Positions 36,832 through 44,616 of a stretch of 44,625 nucleotides of DNA are shown here, in pieces; the first letter of the stretch is position 1, and each line of letters starts with the position of its first letter. Made by a program: the position numbers and the translations under genes. Source of the DNA: Bacillus coahuilensis m4-4. GTDB taxonomy: Bacteria; Bacillota; Bacilli; Bacillales; Bacillaceae_K. The stretch lies in contig NZ_ABFU01000009.1 of NCBI RefSeq assembly GCF_000171615.1, forward strand, positions 1 through 44,625, written 5' to 3'. The notes beneath the pieces are model-generated. The model was not told the origin of the DNA. It worked only from the letters and a program-made list of their open reading frames with translations, and did no database searches.

Positions 36832-37849
36832 CTATATTCTACGATATTTTCTCAAAGCTGCAATGTTTAGAAGGATAAAAACGAAAGAGAAACAGAATAA
36901 AAGGAATAGCTCTAGTCCAATATCTGTGATACTTAACCCTTTGATCATCACACCACGAAGAGCATCTGCTGCATAATATAAAGGAGTCACAAGTCCGATT
37001 CCTTGCAACCATTCTGAAACAGTTTCAAGATTAAATAATCCTGAGAAAAAGATTTGCGGAATAACAATGAGTGGGATAAATTGCATCATCTGTAGCTCCG
37101 TTTGAGCAAAGGCTGATAACAAAATCCCGAGTGTTAAGGCAGAGAACGAAAGCAATAATATGATCAGCAATACGTTGAAAAAGTCACCAGTCATATACAA
37201 ATCTAGAACGTATATACCAAACCAAGCGATAAACGTAGCTTGTAAAATGGTGACCACACCAAAACCTATCACATACCCAACAACCAACTCCCATATCTTC
37301 ATAGGACTAGCAAGAAGTCTTTCTAATGTCCCGCTTGTTCGTTCTCGTAAAAAGGAGATCCCGCTGATTAAAAACACAAAGAAAAAGACGAAAAAGCCTA
37401 GTAACACAGGTCCAAAGGAGTCGAACATGGCCATTTCACTGTCCCCGTAAAGGTACTGAGTGGTAGGGGCAGGAACATCACTTTGGTTGAGAGTGCTCAT
37501 AAATCCTTGCAACTCCTTCATTGCCGCACCGTTTACAGTAGGATCACTACCTTCTACTACAAATTCTGGTGTTGAACCTAGAATTAAAAAGCCATCAAGC
37601 TCTCCATCTTCAAGCATGGAAAATGCTTCTTCCTCTATGAGCAGATAATCTATGTCATCTGGGACTTCGAGCATCCCCAGCATTTCTTCCTCAGCAACAA
37701 TGGCTGTTACTGGTTCATAAGGGTCTGCATCAAAAAATCAATGAAAGTAAAGTTAAAATAAATAATGGCGCAATAAATATAAGGGCAAGTGTTCGCTTAT
37801 CTCGAGCAAGCTGAAGCATGATTCGTTTTGCAAGTCCCAATACTCTCAT
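36832..37849 (-). CDS. ABC-2 type permease of a drug exporter, frameshifted
   Basis: This is a membrane subunit of about 338 residues. A first membrane helix (RTLALIFIAPLFILTLLSLIF) is followed by a large extracytoplasmic loop. Five C-terminal helices then follow (GPVLLGFFVFFFVFLISGISFLRERTSGTLERLLASPM and onward to FVFILLNIAALRKYRR), the ABC2_membrane_3 layout. A run of six A (37732-37737, plus strand) breaks the frame; five would give LLSLIFDADPYEPVTAIVAEEE. ATG 37849 comes one nt after the ATPase stop, with GGAGGGG upstream, so translation is coupled. It works with the ATPase at 37851-38558, exporting a hydrophobic compound or antibiotic (inference). Confidence 0.82.
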
Positions 37850-37850
37850 G

Positions 37851-38558
37851 TTACATCCCCTCCATGGATAAGAATACGTCTTCAATACTAGAAACATCAT
37901 AGCTTTGTTTAATGAATTGTGGTGCGTCGCACGCAATTAACTTTCCGCCTCGAATGAGACCTAATCGATCACATCGTTCGGCTTCATCCATTACATGGGT
38001 GGTCACAAATAGCGTTTTTCCATCTAGTTTTAGTTGCTGAAACGCTTCCCAAATGTTTTTACGAAGTACAGGGTCAATTCCAACGGTTGGCTCATCTAGG
38101 ATTAAAATATCTGGATCGTGTAGCATGGCAATGACGAGAGATAATCGACGTCTCATCCCCCCAGAATATTGGTGAACCGGCTTATTTAAGTGCTCTGTTA
38201 AATCAACCATGTCCATTAATGACTGAATTCGTACCTTCCTCACCTCTTTTGACAGAGAGTACAGGTCAGCAAAAAAGTGGAGGTTTTCCTTGGCTGTAAG
38301 TTCATTATAAAGAGCATCCCCCTGAGCCATGTACCCAATGTTTTTATAAAGTGTTCTACTTTTTAGAGGCTCTTCTTGAAATAATACCGTCCCAGCAGTA
38401 GGTAATTCTAACCCAATCATCATTTTGATTAACGTTGTTTTACCCGAACCAGAAGGTCCAAGTAAGGCAAATATTTCACCTTTCTTCAAGGTGATAGAGA
38501 TATCATTTAATACTTTCTGTTCTCCAAAAGATTTTGATACAGAATTAATGGTTAGCAT
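37851..38558 (-). CDS. ABC transporter ATP-binding protein of a drug exporter
   Basis: This is a 235-residue nucleotide-binding subunit. Walker A is LLGPSGSGKTTLIKMM, the Q-loop YMAQGDALYNELTAKENL, the signature HQYSGGMRRRLSLVIAM, Walker B DILILDEPTVGIDP and the switch His in FVTTHVMDEAERC. The pattern is of the multidrug/antibiotic exporter ATPases. ATG 38558 follows AAAGGAGATCG. It is the first gene of the operon ATPase-permease-(TnpB element)-TetR, and its promoter is flanked by two palindromes. Confidence 0.95.
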   Translation of the reverse strand: MLTINSVSKSFGEQKVLNDISITLKKGEIFALLGPSGSGKTTLIKMMIGLELPTAGTVLFQEEPLKSRTLYKNIGYMAQGDALYNELTAKENLHFFADLYSLSKEVRKVRIQSLMDMVDLTEHLNKPVHQYSGGMRRRLSLVIAMLHDPDILILDEPTVGIDPVLRKNIWEAFQQLKLDGKTLFVTTHVMDEAERCDRLGLIRGGKLIACDAPQFIKQSYDVSSIEDVFLSMEGM

Positions 38559-38590
38559 GATGATACGATCTCCTTTCTTTGCACAAAAGT

Positions 38591-38666
38591 AAGTGAGTGA
38601 TTACTCACTTATATAATAATCCAACCAAGAGTGGGATGCAAGTGTTATGTGAGTGATTACTCACTT
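38591..38666 (-). promoter_or_regulatory. Exporter promoter flanked by two TetR-type operators
   Basis: AAGTGAGT-GATT-ACTCACTT occurs at 38591-38610, and GTGAGT-GATT-ACTCAC recurs at 38649-38664. Between them on the minus strand lies TTGCAT (38636-38641), 17 bp, then TATTAT (38613-38618), a good sigma-A promoter. One operator lies just downstream of the -10 element and the other just upstream of the -35 element. Binding to both would block transcription. The likely binder is the TetR protein at 34584-35237. Confidence 0.82.
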
Positions 38667-38814
38667 TTGTTGAGATGAAACAAAAAAGTGGGGTATGATG
38701 CTCATTTTGACATAGGATAGGCGAATTCTGGGGAAGAACGGCATGTGAACTATTCAAGTCTAGCGTCGTACTAAAAAAGAATAAAAAGTCATGAAATATT
38801 TATGTTTCTGATAT

Positions 38815-38826
38815 GGAATCGATTCC
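38815..38826. promoter_or_regulatory. Perfect palindrome upstream of the sucrose operon
   Basis: GGAATCGATTCC is a 12-bp perfect palindrome with a central CG, 70 bp before the fructokinase start. It resembles LacI-family (ScrR/CcpA type) operators; no such regulator is in the window. Confidence 0.5.
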
Positions 38827-38895
38827 TTAATCTGATAAGATAGCTTATGTATAGATACAATTGGGGAACATGAACGTATAAGGAGGACGATGATG

Positions 38896-39843
38896 ATGAA
38901 AAAAGGCATTATTTCTCTCGGGGAAGTATTAATCGACTTTATACCATTAGATAAAGAAAATATATCGTACCAAAAAAGCCCCGGCGGTGCGCCGGCTAAT
39001 GTAGCGGTGGGACTTGCTCGCTTAGGAAGTAAAAGCATGTTTTTAGGGAAGGTCGGAGATGATGTTTTAGGAAGATTTTTAGAGAGAACATTATTGAATT
39101 ATGGTGTAAGCACTAAAGGTCTAGCCTTTACAAAGGATGTTCGCACAGGCGTGGTATTTGTGACGCTAGCTGAGAACGGAGAGCGCAGCTTTGATTTTTA
39201 CATTAACCCAAGCGCCGATCGGTTCCTTGAAGTTGGGGACTTAGAAGAAGTGTGGTTCCAGGAACATCGAATTTTACACTTCGGAAGTATTTCTCTAATT
39301 AGCGAACCATCAAAAAGTGCTACAAAGAAAGCGGTTCAATTAGCTAAAGAAAACGGAATGATTGTTTCGTATGATCCTAATCTTCGCTTAGTACTATGGG
39401 ATAGCGAAGCGAAGGCAAAAGAGGAAATCATCTCTATGCTAGGCATGGCCGATGTGCTTAAGATTTCTGAAGAGGAGCTAGAGTTCATTACAGGTGAAAA
39501 AGATATAGATAAAGGTGCTAGCATCCTTTCTTCCTACAATATCAAGCTTGTCCTTATAACACTAGGCGGAGAGGGAAGCTATGTGTTTACCAAAGAAGGA
39601 AGCACTCATGTGCCGGCCATGAAGGTAGAGGCATTGGATACAACTGGCGCAGGAGATGCGTTTGTTTCAGGTATTTTATACCGTCTAAATGAATGGAATG
39701 GTTCATTAGAAGAGCTTACGTTAAAAGAAGCAAAGGAAATGGCACGTTTTGCGTCCGTATTGGGTGCGCTTGCAGCTTCAACGAAGGGTGCTATGACGGC
39801 GTTACCAACGCTTGAAGAAGTTAAGATGAGATTAGAGAAGTAG
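38896..39843 (+). CDS. Fructokinase, PfkB family
   Basis: This is a sugar kinase of about 315 residues. The substrate-binding glycine motif KSPGGAPANVAVGLARLG is near residues 28-46. The ATP and catalytic signature is VEALDTTGAGDAFVSGILY, with the catalytic Asp in GAGD. Gene order with sucrose-6-phosphate hydrolase 11 nt downstream indicates that it phosphorylates the fructose released from sucrose. Three ATGs in a row (38890, 38893, 38896) follow AGGAGG at 38881-38886; I choose the third for spacing (9 nt). No sucrose PTS transporter gene is in the window. A role on other ketoses cannot be excluded. Confidence 0.9.
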   Translation: MKKGIISLGEVLIDFIPLDKENISYQKSPGGAPANVAVGLARLGSKSMFLGKVGDDVLGRFLERTLLNYGVSTKGLAFTKDVRTGVVFVTLAENGERSFDFYINPSADRFLEVGDLEEVWFQEHRILHFGSISLISEPSKSATKKAVQLAKENGMIVSYDPNLRLVLWDSEAKAKEEIISMLGMADVLKISEEELEFITGEKDIDKGASILSSYNIKLVLITLGGEGSYVFTKEGSTHVPAMKVEALDTTGAGDAFVSGILYRLNEWNGSLEELTLKEAKEMARFASVLGALAASTKGAMTALPTLEEVKMRLEK

Positions 39844-39854
39844 GAGGGGATGCA

Positions 39855-41297
39855 ATGACAACTCGAGATGAACAATTACGTGATGATGCTCTTCAAATGG
39901 TAGAAGAAAACGAAGAGCTAGTCAGTCAAGACCCGTATCGTCTAAGCTATCACTTGATGCCACCTGTTGGATTACTGAATGATCCAAATGGCTTCATCCA
40001 GTGGAAGGGGACCTATCATTTATTCTATCAGTGGCTTCCATTTAAAACGGACCATGGTGCTAAATTCTGGGGGCACTATTCCTCTACAGACCTTGTAGAC
40101 TGGACGCATGAACCCATTGCCTTAACACCTTCTGAGTGGTTTGAGAAGAATGGTTGTTATTCAGGAAGCGCCATTGATCATGATGACAAACTGTATCTCT
40201 TTTACACAGGGAATGTAAAAGACGAAGCGGGTAATCGTGAAACCTATCAATGTGTGGCGATTTCAGAAGACGGGATAGACTTTGATAAAAAAGGACCTGT
40301 GGTGTACTTACCAGAGGGCTATACAGCTCACTTCCGCGATCCGAAAGTATGGAAGAAGGATGGTCTGTACTATATGGTGGTGGGAGCTCAGAGCAAAGAG
40401 TTAACCGGTAAAGTAGCATTATTTCGATCTTCTGATTTAGAGGACTGGGAGCTTATGGGCAATGCAGCTGGGTCCTATCAAGGTGGACTTCAAGATTTCG
40501 GTTATATGTGGGAATGCCCTGACCTTTTTGAACTAGATGGAAATGATGTGTTAATCGTATCTCCGCAAGGTCTAGAGGCAAAGGGGATGAACTATCAAAA
40601 CGTGTATCAAGCAGGCTATTTTATGGGTGAGTTGGATTATAGCACAGGGAGTCTCTCCCACGGTGAGTTCGTAGAGCTCGATCGCGGATTTGATTTTTAT
40701 GCTCCGCAAACAACAGAAGATGAAAAGGGACGACGACTTTTAGTTGCCTGGATGAGTGTGCCAGATCAAAATGAGCAAGATCATCCAACGATTCCCTATA
40801 AGTGGATTCATAATATGACGATTCCACGAGAATTAAAGCTAATGAACGGCCATATTTATCAGCAACCAGTGGAGGAGTTAAAGCAGCTTCGTAAAGGCAG
40901 TGCCGTGTACTATGATGTGACGCTACTAGATGAAGAACGCGTATTGGAAGGAGTCGCTGGAAAATCGATGGAGCTTATTGTAGAAGAATTAGCCATTGAA
41001 GAAGAGTTTCAGGTAAGGATTGGCGGAGATGTGCTCCTCTCCTTCAATCGTAAACAGGGCGTATTCACCATGGAAAGAACAAGCTACGTCGACGGCTCAC
41101 GTGAGAAGCGTCAATGTGAGTTACACCAGTTAACCAAACTCCAAGTGTACGTGGATCATTCTTCTGTGGAGGCTTTTATCAATGATGGAGCTGAGGTATT
41201 CACCTGCCGCTTCTTCCCGTCCCCCGAAGATGAAAGTGTACGTTTTATGGCACGCGGTGAAGTGAAAGGGAAGCTTGAGAAGTACGGGTTAGAGTAG
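39855..41297 (+). CDS. Sucrose-6-phosphate hydrolase / beta-fructofuranosidase (GH32)
   Basis: This is a cytoplasmic glycosidase of 480 residues, the usual size. The GH32 motifs are clear: the nucleophile Asp in LLNDPNGF (NDPNG at 42-46), the transition-state Asp in HFRDPKVW, and the acid/base Glu in WECPDLF. A C-terminal beta-sandwich (from about residue 330) ends in VYVDHSSVEAFINDGAEVFTCRFFP. The lack of a signal peptide and the linked fructokinase fit intracellular cleavage of sucrose 6-phosphate imported by a PTS. The start has AGGAGGGG upstream. It is the second gene of a two-gene operon and ends in a terminator. Confidence 0.93.
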   Translation: MTTRDEQLRDDALQMVEENEELVSQDPYRLSYHLMPPVGLLNDPNGFIQWKGTYHLFYQWLPFKTDHGAKFWGHYSSTDLVDWTHEPIALTPSEWFEKNGCYSGSAIDHDDKLYLFYTGNVKDEAGNRETYQCVAISEDGIDFDKKGPVVYLPEGYTAHFRDPKVWKKDGLYYMVVGAQSKELTGKVALFRSSDLEDWELMGNAAGSYQGGLQDFGYMWECPDLFELDGNDVLIVSPQGLEAKGMNYQNVYQAGYFMGELDYSTGSLSHGEFVELDRGFDFYAPQTTEDEKGRRLLVAWMSVPDQNEQDHPTIPYKWIHNMTIPRELKLMNGHIYQQPVEELKQLRKGSAVYYDVTLLDEERVLEGVAGKSMELIVEELAIEEEFQVRIGGDVLLSFNRKQGVFTMERTSYVDGSREKRQCELHQLTKLQVYVDHSSVEAFINDGAEVFTCRFFPSPEDESVRFMARGEVKGKLEKYGLE

Positions 41298-41307
41298 GAT
41301 AAAAGAG

Positions 41308-41335
41308 GGCGAACTTATGGTAAGTTCGCCTTTTT
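41308..41335 (+). terminator. Terminator of the sucrose operon
   Basis: GGCGAACTT (41308-41316) pairs with AAGTTCGCC (41322-41330), followed by TTTTT. Confidence 0.92.
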
Positions 41336-41346
41336 AGGAGGCGTAG

Positions 41347-41522
41347 TGCTCAGTATGCTTGAATATCCGCTCGGTCGAAGCGGCTTAGCGATCGGTGCGC
41401 ATGAATTTCCGCTCGGTCGAGGAGGCATTGCGATCGGTGCGCATGAATTTCCGCTCGGTCGAGGCGGCTTTGCGCTCGGTACACCTAAATTTAAGCTAGA
41501 TCGAACCAAACTTTCACTCGGT
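41347..41522. repeat. Nine-copy 21-bp phased repeat, core CGCTCGGT
   Basis: The core starts at 41347 (TGCTCAGT), 41368, 41389 (CGATCGGT), 41410, 41431 (CGATCGGT), 41452, 41473, 41494 (AGCTAGAT) and 41515 (CACTCGGT). Every step is exactly 21 bp. In the middle, CGCTCGGT and CGATCGGT units alternate, giving a 42-bp higher-order repeat. The outer copies are degenerate. The core is the same as at 12234-12317. Because 21 is a multiple of 3, the array stays open in several frames and gives seven-residue peptide repeats; no ribosome binding site supports a gene. It lies between the two facing terminators of converging genes. Confidence 0.93.
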
Positions 41523-41569
41523 CATCCAAATTTTTAAGTACGTGACTATGCGACACGCTAGGTTGAATA

Positions 41570-41606
41570 GAAAAAGAGGTCTTCATGCCCGCATGAAAAC
41601 CTCTTT
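41570..41606 (-). terminator. Terminator of the transglycosylase gene
   Basis: AGAGGTTTTCATGC pairs with GCATGAAGACCTCT, with one G-U pair, followed on the minus strand by TTTTT. Confidence 0.9.
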
Positions 41607-41611
41607 CCATA

Positions 41612-43423
41612 CTATTCCATAAGTTGCTCAGCGATATGTTCAGAAACAACCGTTTTACCACCTAAAAGAGTGAATTCTTCTAGATTTCCTTTTAAAAGGG
41701 TGGATGTACTAGACTTTACATTAGTGTCTACTAACACAATAGGCGCACCTTCTTTACCAGCAAGAACGGCTCCAGCTAAAGCATCAGGGAAATTCGTACC
41801 CGTTGCAACATACACATGCTCTGTTGGAAGATTTAGTTCGTCAATAATCATAGAATTCGTTTTATACCGATCGCTTCCCCCGTAACGTGTAGGAGTAGGA
41901 AGTTCTTTGACTACACTCGTATCGATTACCGCCGTACTTCCCACAACGATACTAGATTTCAATCCTTTTAACGCGTTTTTAGTAGAGGACGGAAGTTTTT
42001 TTGTATCCGTTAAAAGAATTGGAATTCCTTTGCTTCCTGCGTACGAAGCGATAGAAAGTGCATCAGGGAAGTTCCCACCATAGGCGATAACTGCTTGTGT
42101 AGGAGAGCCACCTAACGCCGTCATAATTTTGGCGGCAGTGTCGTACCGATCCTTCCCGCCAATTCTTTTCACACTCGCTACAACGCTTTTTAATTCCTTC
42201 TCCACTTCAGTAGAAACAGCCGCACCAGAACCTAAAATAATCACGTTCTTAGCTCCTAGTCGCTTAATTTCATTTTTCGTTTCAGAAGGAAGTTCGTTCG
42301 TTTTCGTTAAAAGAAGGGGGGCGTTCTGTTTTACGGCTAGAGGAACCCCAGCTAAGGCATCCGCAAAATTTTCACCTGTCGCTATGACAACCGTTTCTGC
42401 CTTATTCCATCCTTCTTTTGAAACCTCGACCGCTGTTTTGTATCGGCCTGCCCCTTCAAGGCGGGTACCGACGTATTCAAAATACTTGTTTGTTGCATAA
42501 CCACTTTGTCCATCTAGTGAAGTCATAGGGTACCATACAAATTGGTTTGTACTAGACTCAACGGCATCTTGCTTAAAATTTTCTGTAATCCTCATTAATT
42601 GATTGTTATAGATGGTTGTATATGCACCGCTCGTTGAATTTGTTGAACGCAATCTCGTCTCATCATTGCTCACAACATAATCATTGGTTTCCCATACATA
42701 CGTAGACTCAGTTAATGAGGTATTCACTTTAAAATTCATGGTTTTAAACTTAATGTTTTCGGTTTTTATTTGGATCATAGTCAAAATCCTTCGCAGCAAA
42801 TGGAAGAGACTCCACGAGTGTATCAATACCTTGGAAAGCCTCGCTTTCTATCTTGTCGAATACCTTTTCTTGATAGGCATCCTCGTTTCTTTTCCTGTTG
42901 CCTGTACGGTTGGACTATTGACTGGTTTTGTTCCATTGTACGCCATCACGGCAAAATACCAATGTTCTAGAATCATAGGACTATTTTTTCCATCATTAAT
43001 CGTTGGTAGATCGGTTCTGTTATAAAAGTTATAGGCTAACATTTTAACCCCAGTCTCAATGTTAAACAGAATATCTTCCTTTAAACGCTTTTCATCCTTC
43101 GAGTCATAGTTCGTGATTTGCATAAGTCCAATACCACCATCTGGACTAATCACCGCATCCCCATTTGAATTAAATTGTTCCCAACCGCCATTTTCAGTAG
43201 TAGCGACCGCTTTCACAATTTCTGGAGGCACTCCATATTTAAAAGCAGCTGCACTCAAAAGACAAGAGATCTCCTGATATTCAGGATTTTTACCCGCTTC
43301 AGTAGAAACCTTACACGATATCTGCTTCTGATCTGTTTTTGCAGCCGCACTAAATGGCACACTCCAAACAACTAACATCAATGCAGCAATCCCAGATACA
43401 ACAATTTTCCCTAATTGATTCAT
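41612..43423 (-). CDS. Secreted lytic transglycosylase with SH3-like and cell-wall-binding repeats, two frameshifts
   Basis: This is a modular wall protein of about 600 residues after joining. The signal peptide is at residues 1-28 (IVVSGIAALMLVVWSVPFSAAA). The lysozyme-like transglycosylase domain carries the likely catalytic E77 in AVATTENGGWEQ, then GGIGLMQITNYDS and FAVMAYNG. A short SH3-like part follows (YATNKYFEYV at its end). Three cell-wall-binding type 2 repeats close the protein, each with GRYKTAVEVS/KDRYDTAAKI/SDRYKTNSMI and an FADALAG or FPDAL motif. Breaks: one base is missing near 42886-42893 (GKENEDAYQEKVFDK expected) and one is extra in the T5 run at 42763-42767 (DYDPNKTENIKFKTM expected). 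ATG 43423 follows GGGAGTGAAAGG. It remodels peptidoglycan while bound to the wall. Confidence 0.8.
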
Positions 43424-43533
43424 CCTTTCACTCCCTCATAAAATCTATCTACCTACCACTATACCAAAAATAGTAAACTAGGTTAAATGATAAAAAGAGT
43501 TGAATAGACTTTTTTGGGAAAATATAATGAATT

Positions 43534-43642
43534 GCCCGTAAATTGGAAATTTTGCCCGTAAGTATGTGGTAATTGCCCATATTTTAAAAAATCTGCCCGT
43601 ATTTATCCTAAATTGCCCATAACCCAACAAACTTTGCCCGTA
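43534..43642. repeat. Six-copy 20-21-bp phased repeat, core TTGCCCGTAA
   Basis: TGCCCGT or TGCCCAT occurs at 43534, 43554, 43575, 43595, 43615 and 43636, spaced 20, 21, 20, 20 and 21 bp. The cores alternate between GCCCGT and GCCCAT in an AT-rich background. The array fills most of the 308-bp gap upstream of the transglycosylase gene and downstream of bshB2; nothing else is seen in that gap except a terminator. Confidence 0.9.
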
Positions 43643-43692
43643 AATTTTTTAGCCTATCAAATTGACACCTTTACTCCTTTGAAAACATCACA

Positions 43693-43722
43693 AAAGAGAC
43701 CCTCCGTTAACGGAAGGTCTCC
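43693..43722 (-). terminator. Terminator of bshB2
   Basis: GAGACCTTCCGTTAACGGAGGGTCTC folds into a long stem with one mismatch, then TTTTG on the minus strand. Confidence 0.88.
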
Positions 43723-43731
43723 CATTTCTCA

Positions 43732-44424
43732 TTATGCTAGAGGACTCACTTGATCTTTATTCCAATCATACGTGTAAAAACGTTCGTATGTTACCCATTT
43801 TAATGCTTCAGGAGAGCCTTTTTCAATTTGCTCCTCAATATCTTTTAACATCCATGCCGTTTGAGAAATATGTGCTCTCATGGCAGCAAGCTTTGTCTTT
43901 TGCACAGGACGAATATCCACAAGAACATCAGCCTTTCCTAATTCAGCCTCCGTGTTATTAGCAAAAGCCACACAATGAAGCGTAGGACGTTCATTTTTAG
44001 GCAAACTACGCACAGCACGAACGACCGCGCGAGCAGTCGCTTCGTGGTCGGGGTGAACAGAATAGCCGGGATAGAACGTAATAACAAGAGATGGATTAAG
44101 TTCATCTATAAGATGCAGCATCATTTTCATCATTTCCCGATCATCTTCAAACTCAATCGTTTTATCTCGAAGTCCCATCATACGAAGATCTTGAATCCCC
44201 ATTACTTTCGCCGCTTCAACTAATTCCTTTTTTCTGATTTCTGGAAGTGACTCACGTGTAGCAAACGGAGGATTCCCTAGATTTCTCCCCATTTGTCCGA
44301 GTGTCAAGCAAGCATACGTTACAGGGGTCCCGTTCTGTACATGCGTTGCAATGGTTCCAGACACCCCAAACGCTTCATCATCAGGATGGGGGAAAATGAC
44401 CAATACCTGTCGTTCTTTTTCCAT
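43732..44424 (-). CDS. bshB2: Bacillithiol biosynthesis deacetylase BshB2
   Basis: This is a LmbE/PIG-L zinc deacetylase of 230 residues that removes acetate from GlcNAc-malate in bacillithiol synthesis. FPHPDDEAFGVSGTIA at the N-terminus gives the HPDDE zinc/catalytic site, and YSVHPDHEATARAVV gives the third ligand. TLGQMGRNLGNPPFATRESLPEIRKKEL is characteristic of BshB2/YojG. ATG 44424 follows AAGGAGC. It is a single-gene unit with its own terminator; the other bacillithiol genes (bshA, bshB1, bshC) are not nearby, as in Bacillus. Confidence 0.92.
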   Translation of the reverse strand: MEKERQVLVIFPHPDDEAFGVSGTIATHVQNGTPVTYACLTLGQMGRNLGNPPFATRESLPEIRKKELVEAAKVMGIQDLRMMGLRDKTIEFEDDREMMKMMLHLIDELNPSLVITFYPGYSVHPDHEATARAVVRAVRSLPKNERPTLHCVAFANNTEAELGKADVLVDIRPVQKTKLAAMRAHISQTAWMLKDIEEQIEKGSPEALKWVTYERFYTYDWNKDQVSPLA

Positions 44425-44510
44425 AGTGTAAAGCTCCTTTTCTGTATAAAATGAATCTATATTTTCTTAATTTTTAAGTTGAAATTTATGCCAGTCAACA
44501 TTGAACACCT

Positions 44511-44616
44511 TAACCAGTCGGCTGCGGTTTTCTCTATGTCCAGCTCCGTCCCTAACCAGTCGGCTGCGGTTTTCTCTATGTCCAGCTCCGTCCCTAACCA
44601 GTCGGCCGCGGTTTTC
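44511..44616. repeat. 2.5-copy 42-bp repeat upstream of bshB2
   Basis: TAACCAGTCGGCTGCGG starts at 44511, 44553 and 44595, exactly 42 bp apart. The first two units are identical and the third (CCGCGG variant) is cut short. Each unit may be two diverged 21-bp halves, since GTC recurs at the same phase (GTCGGCTGCGG and GTCCAGCTCCG). It ends before the window edge. Confidence 0.85.

Noticed and set aside
41346-41537. Open frame with seven-residue repeats (PLGRSGLAIGAHEF type) in the 21-bp array
   Set aside because: A 21-bp array stays open in frame by arithmetic; there is no ribosome binding site, and the minus strand is open as well.
12234-44616. CRISPR arrays
   Set aside because: Cores are 7-10 bp, not 24-40 bp, spacers are about 12 bp, and no cas genes are present.
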